Numbered from the stretch's first letter, positions 1 through 8,665 are shown. The stretch: DNA of 64,000 nt from an uncultured bacterium (GCA_902777605.1 CACYUI010000004.1:44062-108061), one strand, 5' to 3'. Made by a program: numbers and translations. The notes: generated by a model from the sequence alone, not told the origin.

Positions 1-253
1 AAGTACTGAAGAGCAAGACAAAATTGTTGTTGATAATTTAGAAAAAATATCTAAAGAATTGGGTTACTCGATGGCACAGGTATCTTTAGCATGGATGCTT
101 TCAAAACCTTATATTACTTCTCCGATTGTAGGATTTACTGATGAAAAACATGTTGAAGAAGCTGTAACTTCTTTGGATATTAAGTTATCGGATGAAACTA
201 TTAAAGCTCTTGAAGCTCCGTATGTTCCACACATCAAGACAGGTGCATTTTAG
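1..253 (+). CDS. Aldo/keto reductase, C-terminal part (cut by window start)
   Basis: The reading frame is open from the first bases and ends with TAG at 251-253; only about 83 C-terminal residues are present. The segment SMAQVSLAWML followed by PIVGFTDEKHVEEA and the tail EAPYVPH is the usual end of the NAD(P)H-dependent aldo/keto reductase barrel: the helix that packs on the barrel, then the cofactor-binding strand and loop. The catalytic Asp/Tyr/Lys/His tetrad lies upstream and cannot be seen. The tail resembles the YghZ/Tas-like branch. The substrate is unknown. The gene is followed 41 bp later by a flavoprotein, so a redox operon is possible. Confidence 0.85.
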   Translation, partial: STEEQDKIVVDNLEKISKELGYSMAQVSLAWMLSKPYITSPIVGFTDEKHVEEAVTSLDIKLSDETIKALEAPYVPHIKTGAF

Positions 254-294
254 GGGTAAATATTGTATAATAAAAATGTAGGGAGAAATTTTAT

Positions 295-933
295 ATGAAA
301 GTATTATTGTTTAACGGTTCACCGCATAAAAACGGATGTACTTATACAGCACTTGAAGAAATTTCAAAAACGCTCAAAGAAGAAGGTGTTGAGTCTGAAA
401 TATATCAAATCGGTATTAAATCAATAACTCCGTGTAGAGGGTGTTATGCTTGTTCAAAAATAGGGAAATGCGTAATAGACGATGATGATGTAAATAATTT
501 TGTTCAAAAGTGCAAAGAGTTTGACGGATTTATTTTCGGTTCGCCGGTACATTATGGTTCTGCTTGCGGTGGAATTACTGCATTTTTAGACAGAGCATTT
601 TTTGTAGCATTTTCTTCGGGGCAGGGTGATGTATTCAGACATAAACCGGGTTCTGCAATTGCAAGTGCAAGAAGAGCAGGTACTACGGCAGCCTTAGACC
701 AACTAAATAAATACTTTGCAATTACTGAAATGCCTATGATTTCAGGCAGATATTGGAATATGGTGCATGGTGCAACTGCAGATGAGGTTAAACAAGATTT
801 GGAAGGAATGCAAAATATGAGAGTTCTTGCCCGTAACATGGCTTGGTTTTTAAAGCTTAAACAGGCAGGTGAAAAAGCAGGAATAGAACTTCCAAAAAGA
901 GAAGAAACGGTTTATACAAACTTTATACGCTAG
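295..933 (+). CDS. Flavodoxin-fold NAD(P)H-dependent FMN reductase / iron-sulfur flavoprotein
   Basis: A 212-residue flavodoxin-fold protein. The N-terminal NGSPHKNGCT loop is the FMN phosphate-binding loop of the NADPH-dependent FMN reductase family. FGSPVHYGS near residue 83 is the second flavin loop. Cysteines 47, 50, 53 and 59 form C-x2-C-x2-C-x5-C, which resembles the compact [4Fe-4S] motif of archaeal-type iron-sulfur flavoproteins. Whether a cluster is bound is inference, since many cluster-free relatives keep part of this motif. The start follows GGGAGA at a normal distance. The next gene is also a flavodoxin, 8 bp downstream and surely co-transcribed. The electron partner is unknown. 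Confidence 0.85.
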   Translation: MKVLLFNGSPHKNGCTYTALEEISKTLKEEGVESEIYQIGIKSITPCRGCYACSKIGKCVIDDDDVNNFVQKCKEFDGFIFGSPVHYGSACGGITAFLDRAFFVAFSSGQGDVFRHKPGSAIASARRAGTTAALDQLNKYFAITEMPMISGRYWNMVHGATADEVKQDLEGMQNMRVLARNMAWFLKLKQAGEKAGIELPKREETVYTNFIR

Positions 934-941
934 GAGGATTT

Positions 942-1424
942 ATGGCTAAAAATTTGGTTGCATATTTTTCAAAAACAGGTGAACAGTATGGAGTAGGCGA
1001 GATTACAAAGGGTAATACCGCGATAGTTGCTGAAATTATTGCTGATAAAATTGGAGCTGATGTTTTTGAGATAAAGGTAGTTAATGACGACTATCCGACC
1101 AAATATAATCCTCTTATCCAAAGGGCAAAACAGGAAAAGATGGCAAATCTTCGTCCTGAACTTGTCGGAAGAGTTGACAATATTGAACAGTATGACAACA
1201 TTTTTATTGGTTACCCGAATTGGTGGAGTGATATGCCGATGCCTGTTTATACATTCTTAGAAAGCTATGATTTTTCTGGCAAAAATGTTTATCATTTCTG
1301 TACTCACGAAGGCTCCGGCGGTGTAAAGAATAACGGTTTTGATTTATATGGTCATATTGCCCAAAAGGATAGAGCGCAAGCAGAAACAAAGGTTGCTGAA
1401 TGGCTTGACGGTCTAAAGGGGTAA
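942..1424 (+). CDS. Flavodoxin family protein
   Basis: A 160-residue flavodoxin-like protein. LVAYFSKTGEQY near the start is the FMN phosphate loop, GYPNWWSDMPMPVY around residues 88-101 is the loop over the isoalloxazine ring, and THEGSGG near residue 121 is the second ring-contacting loop. These are typical of the Flavodoxin_4 type, which are small FMN electron carriers or quinone-reductase-like proteins of the cytoplasm. The start has an AGGAGG ribosome site directly after the stop of the preceding flavoprotein. The stop codon TAA lies within a GGGGTAAA word that recurs through the window. A hairpin terminator follows at 1489. Confidence 0.85.
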   Translation: MAKNLVAYFSKTGEQYGVGEITKGNTAIVAEIIADKIGADVFEIKVVNDDYPTKYNPLIQRAKQEKMANLRPELVGRVDNIEQYDNIFIGYPNWWSDMPMPVYTFLESYDFSGKNVYHFCTHEGSGGVKNNGFDLYGHIAQKDRAQAETKVAEWLDGLKG

Positions 1425-1488
1425 ATATAAGGGGTAAATATATTAAAGTAAAAAAACAAGTGCAGTAACTTGAAGTAGTATATAAAAA

Positions 1489-1522
1489 ACAGGAAGTGAA
1501 GATTTTCACTTTCTGTTTTTAT
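1489..1522 (+). terminator. Rho-independent terminator after the flavodoxin pair
   Basis: ACAGGAAGTGAA (1489-1500), a 4-base loop, then TTCACTTTCTGT (1505-1516) pair over 12 positions with one G-T wobble, followed by a run of T. The right arm of this hairpin is repeated at 2063-2078, on the far side of the DUF559 gene. Confidence 0.8.
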
Positions 1523-2078
1523 TTGTCTTCTACCGTCGGGAGAGGGCAATTTTTCTTAGGGATAGTCTATTTTTATTTATCCCTTATAAAAATGGGTGAG
1601 GGGTTAATAATGTTATAATTGAAACATGAAACACAAAAACACAACTCTAAATCAAGTAAAAATGCTCCGCAAAAATATGACAGAACAAGAAAGAGTTTTA
1701 TGGAATATTTTGCGAAATAACCAATTTTATGGTCTTAAATTTCGCAGACAAGTTCCTATTGGAAATTATGTAGCAGACTTTGTTTGTGAAATGCATAATG
1801 TGATAATTGAACTTGATGGCGGACAACACAACAAACCTGAAAACATAGAAAAAGATAAACAAAGAACAGATTTTTTAGAAAGTAAAGGTTATAAAGTTTT
1901 AAGATTTTGGAATAATGATATTGATAATAATTTAGATGGGGTTTGTGAGGTAATTTATCGAACAATTTTTAAGGAAGACTGACCCCTCACCCGAATTTCT
2001 AAAACTCGTTGCCTCGTTTTGAAATTCTTTCCTCTCCCGCAGGGAGAAGGATAGTTTGTTATGATTTTCACTTCCTGT
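1501..2078. mobile_element. Repeat-bounded DUF559 cassette (putative)
   Basis: The DUF559 gene sits between a 16-base direct repeat (1501-1516 and 2063-2078, one mismatch). Inside it are inverted repeats: GGGTGAGGGGT at 1594-1604 against its exact complement at 1982-1992, and GGGAGAGG at 1538-1545 against CCTCTCCC at 2031-2038. The right half of the flavodoxin terminator is the duplicated sequence, as if the block had entered there. Similar CCCTCTCC/GAGAGGG and GGGTGAGG elements recur at 61.7 kb, so the repeats belong to a dispersed REP-like family. There is no transposase. Calling it mobile is inference. Confidence 0.45.
1626..1982 (+). CDS. DUF559 (Vsr/PD-(D/E)XK-like) endonuclease domain protein
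   Basis: A 118-residue protein covering a complete DUF559 domain. FRRQVPIGNYVADF, IIELDGGQH and KVLRFWNNDI are the three conserved blocks. By family logic D51, E62 and D64 with Q67/H68 would be the metal-binding and catalytic residues of the very-short-patch-repair nuclease fold. Its biological role is unknown in this family. The coding start is an ATG with little visible ribosome site. The gene is flanked on both sides by inverted and direct repeats of a REP-like family, a context that suggests the nuclease is linked to the spread or upkeep of those repeats (inference). Confidence 0.85.
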   Translation: MKHKNTTLNQVKMLRKNMTEQERVLWNILRNNQFYGLKFRRQVPIGNYVADFVCEMHNVIIELDGGQHNKPENIEKDKQRTDFLESKGYKVLRFWNNDIDNNLDGVCEVIYRTIFKED

Positions 2079-2155
2079 CTGTTCTTCCTCCCCCTATAAA
2101 TGGTGGTGAGTAGTTTATTGTTACTCTTTTTCCCAAAGTTGTATATAATTATTTA

Positions 2156-2809
2156 TTATCTTATAACTTTTGATATTTCTGATTGAATAGAATTTGCTTT
2201 AGATATGTATTTTGACAAAATATCGTACCTGTAGTTAGATTCTCCGTACGGTATTTTCATTGACATTAATTCGTCAACACTTTTGTTTATATTTTCCAAC
2301 TTATCTAATGAACTCTTTATTTCCATCACAGTTGAGAGTTTCCCCGGTATTTTTGAGAGTAACAATTCGCAAGAATTGAGCAAGTTTCTTTTTATATTAT
2401 CAATATTTTGTTTAAATTTGGCTGTAATTCCGCCCGAAATTTTAGCGGAAAGGCTTGCTTGATTGTACATTGCACTAAGAGTTTTTATATTTTCCGACAA
2501 ACCTTTTCTTTTTTCAAATAGTGATTCTGCAAGTTCAAAATCGCGAATATCTTTTGCAGCTTGAATTTGTTTATCTAAATCTATAATTTCTTCTTCTGTT
2601 TTAGCAATCTGGTATTCAAGCTTAAACGCATCATCGCTTATATCTTTGTATGCATCCTCTTTAAGAAGATTGAAGTCGTAATCGTTCAAATGTCTTTGTG
2701 TCGGAGAAATGTTTTTTGCGGCAATATCTTCCGGCTGAAGAAAAAAGTTATTTTCGTCAGTGCTTGTTTTGAAAGTATTCTTGCTGCTTGTAAATATGTC
2801 GCCTTGCAT
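2156..2809 (-). CDS. Uncharacterised coiled-coil protein, last gene of the csrA-fliW cluster
   Basis: 217 residues with no signal peptide or membrane segment. Residues about 60-110 are strongly helical and charged (EEEIIDLDKQIQAAKD, then FELAESLFEKRKGL), which resembles the UVR motif of UvrB/UvrC and Clp adaptor proteins but is too degenerate to assign. The rest is also predicted helical. It lies 16 bp downstream of a TPR gene and ends the minus-strand run fliW-csrA-TPR, so a role in the same regulatory or flagellar system is possible. I do not recognise a family. Confidence 0.6.
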   Translation of the reverse strand: MQGDIFTSSKNTFKTSTDENNFFLQPEDIAAKNISPTQRHLNDYDFNLLKEDAYKDISDDAFKLEYQIAKTEEEIIDLDKQIQAAKDIRDFELAESLFEKRKGLSENIKTLSAMYNQASLSAKISGGITAKFKQNIDNIKRNLLNSCELLLSKIPGKLSTVMEIKSSLDKLENINKSVDELMSMKIPYGESNYRYDILSKYISKANSIQSEISKVIR

Positions 2810-2825
2810 AGCTACAATTATACAA

Positions 2826-3407
2826 TTAATTAATCATTTGTTCAATTTTTTCTTTTTGTAAAAGTGCCGGATAATAATCTGGCAATAATTTTAAGCATTC
2901 GTTTATGTAAAACATTGCATTTTCAAAATTATTTATATCCAAAAAATATTTTGAAAGTAAAAAATGAAGCTCCGGATCATTATAATAAATCTCTTTTGCT
3001 TGTTCAAAATATTTGAGTGCTGCACTTTTTAGTTTGTTTTCATACATTACCCTGCCGACAAATTTATATGTTTCCATATTTATTGTTGCCAAATATTCCA
3101 GTGAACCCAAAAACTGTTCAACATACCCGATTTTTTGGTTTTTTAGAAGAAAATCAAGATCAATTTCCAAAAAATTTCTTATTTCAAAAAATGTCGGAAA
3201 ATCTTGTAAATATCCGTTTAGTATATTAACAAGTCTTTTTCCCCAAATAGCGCGAGGGGAATCTATACCGCTGAAAATTTTCTCTGCAGTATTCAAATCA
3301 TCATCAAGAATTGCAAGATAAGCATGCTCTATTGAGTTTGGGGTAATTTTCAATTCTGAGCAATCATCATTAAAAAAGAAAAGTTTTTCTTTATAGAGAT
3401 TAGTCAT
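2826..3407 (-). CDS. TPR-repeat protein overlapping csrA
   Basis: 193 residues, cytoplasmic. The C-terminal half holds TPR-like helical pairs: AALKYFEQAKEIYYNDPELH and the following NFENAMFYINECLKLLPDY unit, with the usual small and aromatic spacing. The N-terminal half (LAILDDDLNTAEKIFSGI) looks like a degenerate repeat. The start ATG overlaps the 3' end of csrA by 8 bp, which implies translational coupling. TPR proteins are scaffolds; the partner may be CsrA, FliW or a flagellar component, but nothing in the sequence decides it. Confidence 0.7.
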   Translation of the reverse strand: MTNLYKEKLFFFNDDCSELKITPNSIEHAYLAILDDDLNTAEKIFSGIDSPRAIWGKRLVNILNGYLQDFPTFFEIRNFLEIDLDFLLKNQKIGYVEQFLGSLEYLATINMETYKFVGRVMYENKLKSAALKYFEQAKEIYYNDPELHFLLSKYFLDINNFENAMFYINECLKLLPDYYPALLQKEKIEQMIN

Positions 3408-3735
3408 TCTTTTTATAAATTCTTATAGTCTTAGATTTTTTGTTATCATCAACAACAACTTCATCAGAAGCTTGAACTTGTTCGATTTTATTATCGTTCA
3501 AACCGCCGCCTTGTTTAATCAATTCTGATACGGAATCAACTGCAGAAACCTGTGCTGTTTTACCCATAAGGTTAGCCAGTTTGATTTGCAGATAGATTTC
3601 TTCTCTATAAATTTTAACATCCTTATCTGCTTTTATAGCTATTTTGCAAGAACCATTCTTAGCCTCGACAACAGTGATTTCAATGTTGTCGTTTATCATA
3701 ATTTTTTGACCGTTTTTTCTTGTTATTACTAGCAT
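3400..3735 (-). CDS. csrA: CsrA translational regulator with C-terminal extension
   Basis: The first 60 residues are a standard CsrA: MLVITRKNGQKIMI, the central beta strands, and VKIYREEIYLQI containing the conserved Arg-Glu-Glu that contacts GGA motifs in mRNA. CsrA dimers bind leaders at or near the ribosome site and block or alter translation. This copy is 111 residues, about 40-50 longer than usual; the extra tail is polar and ends in a lysine-rich stretch (KKSKTIRIYKKND). fliW lies immediately upstream, 13 bp away, as in other FliW-CsrA systems where FliW sequesters CsrA. The start is clear because M1 is the family start. Confidence 0.93.
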   Translation of the reverse strand: MLVITRKNGQKIMINDNIEITVVEAKNGSCKIAIKADKDVKIYREEIYLQIKLANLMGKTAQVSAVDSVSELIKQGGGLNDNKIEQVQASDEVVVDDNKKSKTIRIYKKND

Positions 3736-3748
3736 TTTGTTCCTTACA

Positions 3749-4180
3749 CTAAACTATCTTAAACATAGGATGACTAATACTGTATCCTGAACCTGATAAT
3801 ACTATTTGACCTGCGGTTTGATTATCCAAATTGAAAATCAGTGGTGCAAGTAAATTAATAGTAGTACCTTTAGGATTATCTTGCGGAATAGAGGTGATAT
3901 TCATTACAAGAATACTTTCAGCGTTGGTAATATTAAGTTCAGTAATCACATTATCATCTAAGTTTACCGAGTAATCAAAATCCAGTGCGGCTACTGATAT
4001 AATCGGAAAGGCTAAAGCAGGATCTTCTACCGATTGTAGCCATTTGAAAAGGGTATCCTTGTTAGGCTCAATGATGATATATTTTGTTAATTCATCAAAA
4101 CCGATAATAGGCAGACGAAAGTCGAATATGCGGCTCTCATCAATCTCTACTTCTCCAAATCTAACTGTTTCTATTTTCAT
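3749..4180 (-). CDS. fliW: Flagellar assembly factor FliW
   Basis: 143 residues, full length for FliW. Recognisable blocks are the N-terminal FGEVEI strand, FRLPIIGF, LFKWLQSVEDPALAF and TINLLAPLIFN, in the family order. FliW binds flagellin and, when flagellin is exported, is freed to bind CsrA, relieving CsrA repression of flagellin mRNA (known from Bacillus). csrA directly follows. No classical flagellar structural genes are in the window, though a protein with a flagellin-like segment is encoded at 19135. Confidence 0.93.
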   Translation of the reverse strand: MKIETVRFGEVEIDESRIFDFRLPIIGFDELTKYIIIEPNKDTLFKWLQSVEDPALAFPIISVAALDFDYSVNLDDNVITELNITNAESILVMNITSIPQDNPKGTTINLLAPLIFNLDNQTAGQIVLSGSGYSISHPMFKIV

Positions 4181-4192
4181 TCTCTATCTTTC

Positions 4193-4963
4193 TTAAAAAC
4201 TTGATGACATTTGACTTGTCAATAATGATTGAATAAGTCTAGGATCTATATTGGATGTTTTATCATTTCCTAATAATAAGTTTAACATAGAATAATCATT
4301 ATTAACATTACCATTTGTTTTTCCTGTTAACATTAACAGCTCAGAATTGTAATTATTCCCGCTTATTAAATCGCCAAAACCTGCTTGCTGTAATGTTCTA
4401 AGAGCAGCAACGACTTCCTCGTTGCTTGGTGTAGCTTGGCTTGAAAAATCTTTATAATCTTTAAATTGCTTAGGCGTTATGCTTTCGTTTCTATTCATTT
4501 CTCTCATGAGGTTTTCAATTTTTTGTTTTTCGTAAGTACCTCTTGCTTTTTCAGAGAAGCCGCTACCAAATTTTCCTCTAACAAATCTGTCAAATTCTGA
4601 TTCTTCTGATGCTGGTTCATTACACTTATCAGGAGATTCTAAGCAATTTTTACCCTTTGTAGCATAATATTGTAATTGCCCGCTAGGTGATAATGATAAT
4701 ACTTTTTCGTAGTTTTTAATTGCTTCTTCTTGATTACCTATTTGAGCGGATGACATCGCTAAATAGTAATATGCAACTGAATTAGACGGGTCTTTTTGTA
4801 CAATATTTTTCAACAAAATATATGACTGAGAATAGTTTTTTGCTTTGTACATTCTTATAGCACTTGCAAGTGATGAATTTGTAGTTGATGTTTTTGCACT
4901 TGCAATGTTAATAGTTGCTGTGGCGAAAAATATTACTAATATTGCCAAAATAGACTTTTTCAT
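4193..4963 (-). CDS. Exported TPR-repeat protein
   Basis: 256 residues beginning with a clear signal peptide: MKKS, a hydrophobic core ILAILVIFFATATINIA, and a likely cut after ASA near residue 23. Two or more TPR units follow (IRMYKAKNYSQSYILLKNI and SAYYYLAMSSAQIGNQEEAI-like helices, residues about 36-105). The C-terminal half is polar and low in recognisable features. It begins the csrA-fliW transcript, 12 bp before fliW, behind a good promoter at 5036-5064. It probably acts in the periplasm as a scaffold. The exact function is unknown. Confidence 0.75.
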   Translation of the reverse strand: MKKSILAILVIFFATATINIASAKTSTTNSSLASAIRMYKAKNYSQSYILLKNIVQKDPSNSVAYYYLAMSSAQIGNQEEAIKNYEKVLSLSPSGQLQYYATKGKNCLESPDKCNEPASEESEFDRFVRGKFGSGFSEKARGTYEKQKIENLMREMNRNESITPKQFKDYKDFSSQATPSNEEVVAALRTLQQAGFGDLISGNNYNSELLMLTGKTNGNVNNDYSMLNLLLGNDKTSNIDPRLIQSLLTSQMSSSF

Positions 4964-5035
4964 TTTATTATCCTTCTATTAATGCTCTTCTTTTATTAAA
5001 ACGAAATCATTTCAATTTTGTTCATTTCAGTGTTA

Positions 5036-5064
5036 ATTATACAACATGTTTATAATGATAACAA
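5036..5064 (-). promoter_or_regulatory. Sigma-70-type promoter for the TPR-fliW-csrA operon
   Basis: Read on the minus strand: TTGTTA (5064-5059), 17-base spacer, TATAAT (5041-5036). The -35 element lies inside the last codons of gshB, so the operon can be transcribed apart from gshB. Confidence 0.6.
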
Positions 5065-6003
5065 GCTATCTGTCAATAAAAAATCGCAAATTTCATCTTC
5101 AAGGTGGATGTTATACAGATTGTTTATCTCTTTTATAAAATAACAAGGGCTTGTAACATTAACCTCAATTATTTTTCCGTCAATTACATCCAGTCCGGCC
5201 ATGGAAATTCCCATTGAATTTAATTTTTTTGCCACTCCTGTAAAAGCTGATATTTCTTCATTAGAAAGTTCTGCATTAGTTATAAAGTTGTCATTGTGAG
5301 TATTAAACTTAAAATCATCCCCTGTTGGTAATTTTTTTACACTGTATCTTAAGACTTTATCTCCGAGTGTAAGCACTCTCTTATCTCCGTTTTTTACACC
5401 TTTAATAAATTTTTGTACCATGACAAGAGTTGTTTCATTGTTTGTCATTGTATTAATTATTGTTCTTGTATTTGGATCTCCTTCATACAGATACATAACG
5501 CCTGAACCAAAACATCTGTTAAGTGGCTTAAGCACAATTTCTTTGTGAATTGAAAGAAATTGCTCTATTTCTTCTAATGAGGCAGTTACAATATTTTCGG
5601 ACATTAAATCTTTGAAATATACGCTGTGCAATTTTTCGTTAAAATCTCTAATTGCGCGTGGAGAATTTATAACTTGAGGTTTAGTAACGAAATCAAAGAT
5701 GTATGTTGCGTTAATATAATCTATGTCTACCGGAGGATCCGGTCTAAACATAACTAAATCAAAAGAATCAATTTCTTTTTCAATTTGTATGTTTTTATAA
5801 AAAATATTATCTTCAGAAACAAAAGTTTCGTAACATTTTGTGTATGCCACATCTTCTTTTAAAGAAAGGTTTGGTATCGTTGTTATATATACTTCTGCGC
5901 CCCTATCCAAGAAACCTTTTATTATCCAAAAATTTGTAACAAGTTTATTAAACTCAAAATATTTTAATTCCAGTTTATCTATAATAAATAGTATTTTTCT
6001 CAT
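5050..6003 (-). CDS. gshB: Glutathione synthetase (prokaryotic GshB, ATP-grasp)
   Basis: 317 residues, the normal GshB length. It joins gamma-glutamylcysteine and glycine using ATP. Visible family blocks are FRPDPPVDIDYINATYI (substrate side), NSPRAIRDFNEKL, IVLKPLNRCFGSGV (ATP lid), and GLDVIDGKIIEVNVTSP (metal-binding Glu/Asn near the C-terminus). The start ATG is preceded by GGGGATG. No gshA partner is visible here; in some bacteria a separate or unusual ligase supplies gamma-glutamylcysteine. It is divergent from the radical SAM gene at 6091. Confidence 0.9.
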   Translation of the reverse strand: MRKILFIIDKLELKYFEFNKLVTNFWIIKGFLDRGAEVYITTIPNLSLKEDVAYTKCYETFVSEDNIFYKNIQIEKEIDSFDLVMFRPDPPVDIDYINATYIFDFVTKPQVINSPRAIRDFNEKLHSVYFKDLMSENIVTASLEEIEQFLSIHKEIVLKPLNRCFGSGVMYLYEGDPNTRTIINTMTNNETTLVMVQKFIKGVKNGDKRVLTLGDKVLRYSVKKLPTGDDFKFNTHNDNFITNAELSNEEISAFTGVAKKLNSMGISMAGLDVIDGKIIEVNVTSPCYFIKEINNLYNIHLEDEICDFLLTDSLLSL

Positions 6004-6090
6004 ATAAACATCCCCTTTGTTTTTAATGTATCACTAATATAAAATTGTTACAATCTGAAAATAGGGTATTGTTTATGATACGATAGCTTT

Positions 6091-8646
6091 ATGAATTGTT
6101 TTTTTAGAAATCAGCACGAAGCTTTATATAGAGCAAATAAACCATATCAGTATGTGGGCGGTGAATTTCTTTCGTATAATAAAGATTGGGATTCATCATC
6201 GGTTAAATTTGCGTTTGTGTTTCCCGACAAATACGAAATTGGGATTAGCAATCTTGGTGTCAGAATTATTTATGACAGAGTTAATAAAGTTGACAGATTT
6301 TTAGCAGATAGAGCCTATGCTCCTGAAGTTGATTTTAAGCCTGAATTTTTATACGGAGTTGAATCTAAAAGAGCGCTAAAAGACTTTGACGGAGTTGGTT
6401 TTTCTCTTCAATATGAGCTATCTTATCCTACTGTTCTAAAGATGTTAGAGATGTCAGGAATAAGTGTCAAAAATTCAGAAAGAAGTGAAGAAGAACCTAT
6501 CGTTTTCGCCGGCGGTCCTTGCACTTTTAATCCTTTACCGATGTCTGATTTTATAGATGTTTTTTGTATCGGTGATGGTGAAGATATGATGGTTGAAGTG
6601 TGCGAGGTTTTAGAAAAAACTAAAGGGATACCGAGAAAAGAAAGAGTAAAAGCTTTATGTGAGATTGAAGGCTGTTGGGGGTTAAATGACGGTATAACAA
6701 AGACGGTTAATAAGCGTATTTCTCCGTTGACTCTTGAGAACGCTTCAACATCTTACCCTATACCGTTTTCAAGTTCTGTTCATGATAGAGCAATCGTTGA
6801 AATTAGAAGAGGGTGTGGGAGAATGTGCCGTTTTTGCCAGCCGGGGCATGTAACACTACCAATTCGAGAGAGAGAAGCGGAAGATATAATTAAAATTACA
6901 AAAGATTTGGTTAAAAATACAGGGTATGAAGAATATTCGCTGCTATCACTTTCTTCGAATGATTACAGTAACATTTCAGAAGTTATAAAAGAGCTTTCGG
7001 TAGATTTTAACAAGAAAAAAATTAATGTTTCACTCCCGAGCCAGCGCATTGACGGATTTAGTTTAGAGCTTGCAAATCTGATGCAATCCGTGAGAAAAGC
7101 CGGCATGACATTAGCACCGGAAGCAGGGAGCCAAAGACTTAGAAATGTTATAAAGAAAAATATTTCTGAAGAACAGATTATCAATGCTGCGCTAACTCTT
7201 TATGAAAATGGCTGGAGTAAATTGAAATTTTACTTTATTGCAGGACTTCCTTCTGAAACAATTCAGGATATGGACGAGATGGCAGAGCTTTTAAACAAAA
7301 TAAAATACAGAGCAAAATTACTAAAGAAAGAAAAAGAACTGTCACATGGTTTTGAAATAACCTGTACTGTATCAATATTCGTTCCCAAACCGTTTACTCC
7401 GTTTCAATGGTGCGGTCAAATGGATTTGGGGATTGTGTCTGAACATATTAGGTACTTAAAAGAAAAAACAAAAGGAATTAAAGGTCTTAATATTAATTAT
7501 CACGAAAGCTCGGTTTCTCAAATTGAAGCGGTCTTGACTCGTGGGGATGCGTCTTTGTGTGATTATATTTATGCTCTTTATAAAAAAGGATGTTACCTTG
7601 ATGCTTGGGGTGAGCATTTTGATAAAGATGTTTGGTCTGATACTGCAAAAGAATGTGGTTTTGCTCTTTCAGATCTTGCACAAAAAGAATACGACTTGGA
7701 GGAAAATTTACCTTGGGATTTCGTGAATGTAGGTATATCAAAAGAATGGCTTCAAAAAGAGTATGAGACTGCTCTTATGCAAGGATGTGAATTTAATCTT
7801 CAAAAGACATGTGAGCACGGTTGTGTAAATTGTGGAGTTTGTTTAAATTTAAAAACAAAGAAGGTTCTGGCAAAACCATATAGAGCTTCTGAGAAAGCTC
7901 AACATGTTCTGGATACTAAGCCAGTTGATCCTACACGAGCTAATGTTGATACTAATATTCCAGTGTACAGATACAGATTGAAGATTACTAAAAAAGGACT
8001 TTTACGCTACTTCTCTCATTTGGATTGGCAAAATACTTTTCATAAGGTATTAGCAAGAACCGGCTTAAATATGGTTTATACTTTAGGTTTTAATCCTACA
8101 ATGAAAGTGTCTATGGGAATTGCGCTTCCTCTGTTTGCCCAGAGTGAAGGTGAGCTAGTCGATATAGAAATATACGACAATATATCCAAGCAAGATTTGG
8201 TTGAATTAATTAATTCAAAACTTCCAGAAGGCGCAAAAATTGTTGATGTAAAACAAATCGAAAGGTATGCTATTGCAGTTGATATTGAGGCACATTGGGC
8301 TGAGTATAAAATTACGCCGTATGCAAAGTCCGATAACGGTTCTAATACAGTAACCCTACTTTACAAAAATGAAGATTTTATGTATGATGTAAACAAGGTT
8401 TTATCTTCCCCTGAAGTATTAATAACGAAGAAAAACAAAAAAGGTTTTGAAAAAACAACAGATTATAAAAAATCTATCGGAAGTTATAGATTTGAAGAAA
8501 ACAATCTGTTCATATACCTTAAAGTAGGTCAAGGCTCAGACATTCCGTCTTTGAGAGCAGATGCTCTCATGGAGCTTGTCAATCCGAAACAAATTTTTGA
8601 GATTACAAGATTGAGATTTCTTGACGAAAAACTAAACGAAATGTAG
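6091..8646 (+). CDS. B12-binding/radical SAM protein fused to DUF2344 (TIGR03960-type)
   Basis: 851 residues in three parts. Residues 1-200 form a cobalamin-binding-like Rossmann domain; residues about 235-460 are a radical SAM barrel with the cluster motif C242-x3-C246-x2-C249 in RRGCGRMCRFC; residues about 626-851 are DUF2344 (RLKITKKGLLRYFSHLDWQN at its start). A second cysteine group, C574, C578, C581 and C584, may hold an extra Fe-S cluster. The fused form beside RNase E/G is common in Cyanobacteria and some Firmicutes. The substrate is unknown; its steady link to RNase E/G suggests an RNA or translation role (inference). The start has no strong ribosome site. Confidence 0.88.
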   Translation: MNCFFRNQHEALYRANKPYQYVGGEFLSYNKDWDSSSVKFAFVFPDKYEIGISNLGVRIIYDRVNKVDRFLADRAYAPEVDFKPEFLYGVESKRALKDFDGVGFSLQYELSYPTVLKMLEMSGISVKNSERSEEEPIVFAGGPCTFNPLPMSDFIDVFCIGDGEDMMVEVCEVLEKTKGIPRKERVKALCEIEGCWGLNDGITKTVNKRISPLTLENASTSYPIPFSSSVHDRAIVEIRRGCGRMCRFCQPGHVTLPIREREAEDIIKITKDLVKNTGYEEYSLLSLSSNDYSNISEVIKELSVDFNKKKINVSLPSQRIDGFSLELANLMQSVRKAGMTLAPEAGSQRLRNVIKKNISEEQIINAALTLYENGWSKLKFYFIAGLPSETIQDMDEMAELLNKIKYRAKLLKKEKELSHGFEITCTVSIFVPKPFTPFQWCGQMDLGIVSEHIRYLKEKTKGIKGLNINYHESSVSQIEAVLTRGDASLCDYIYALYKKGCYLDAWGEHFDKDVWSDTAKECGFALSDLAQKEYDLEENLPWDFVNVGISKEWLQKEYETALMQGCEFNLQKTCEHGCVNCGVCLNLKTKKVLAKPYRASEKAQHVLDTKPVDPTRANVDTNIPVYRYRLKITKKGLLRYFSHLDWQNTFHKVLARTGLNMVYTLGFNPTMKVSMGIALPLFAQSEGELVDIEIYDNISKQDLVELINSKLPEGAKIVDVKQIERYAIAVDIEAHWAEYKITPYAKSDNGSNTVTLLYKNEDFMYDVNKVLSSPEVLITKKNKKGFEKTTDYKKSIGSYRFEENNLFIYLKVGQGSDIPSLRADALMELVNPKQIFEITRLRFLDEKLNEM

Positions 8647-8665
8647 TTATGTAAAGGATTAAAAA

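Noticed and set aside
1204..1549. Minus-strand frames over the end of the second flavodoxin and its terminator
   Set aside because: They cross a hairpin terminator and a certain gene; composition is low-complexity.
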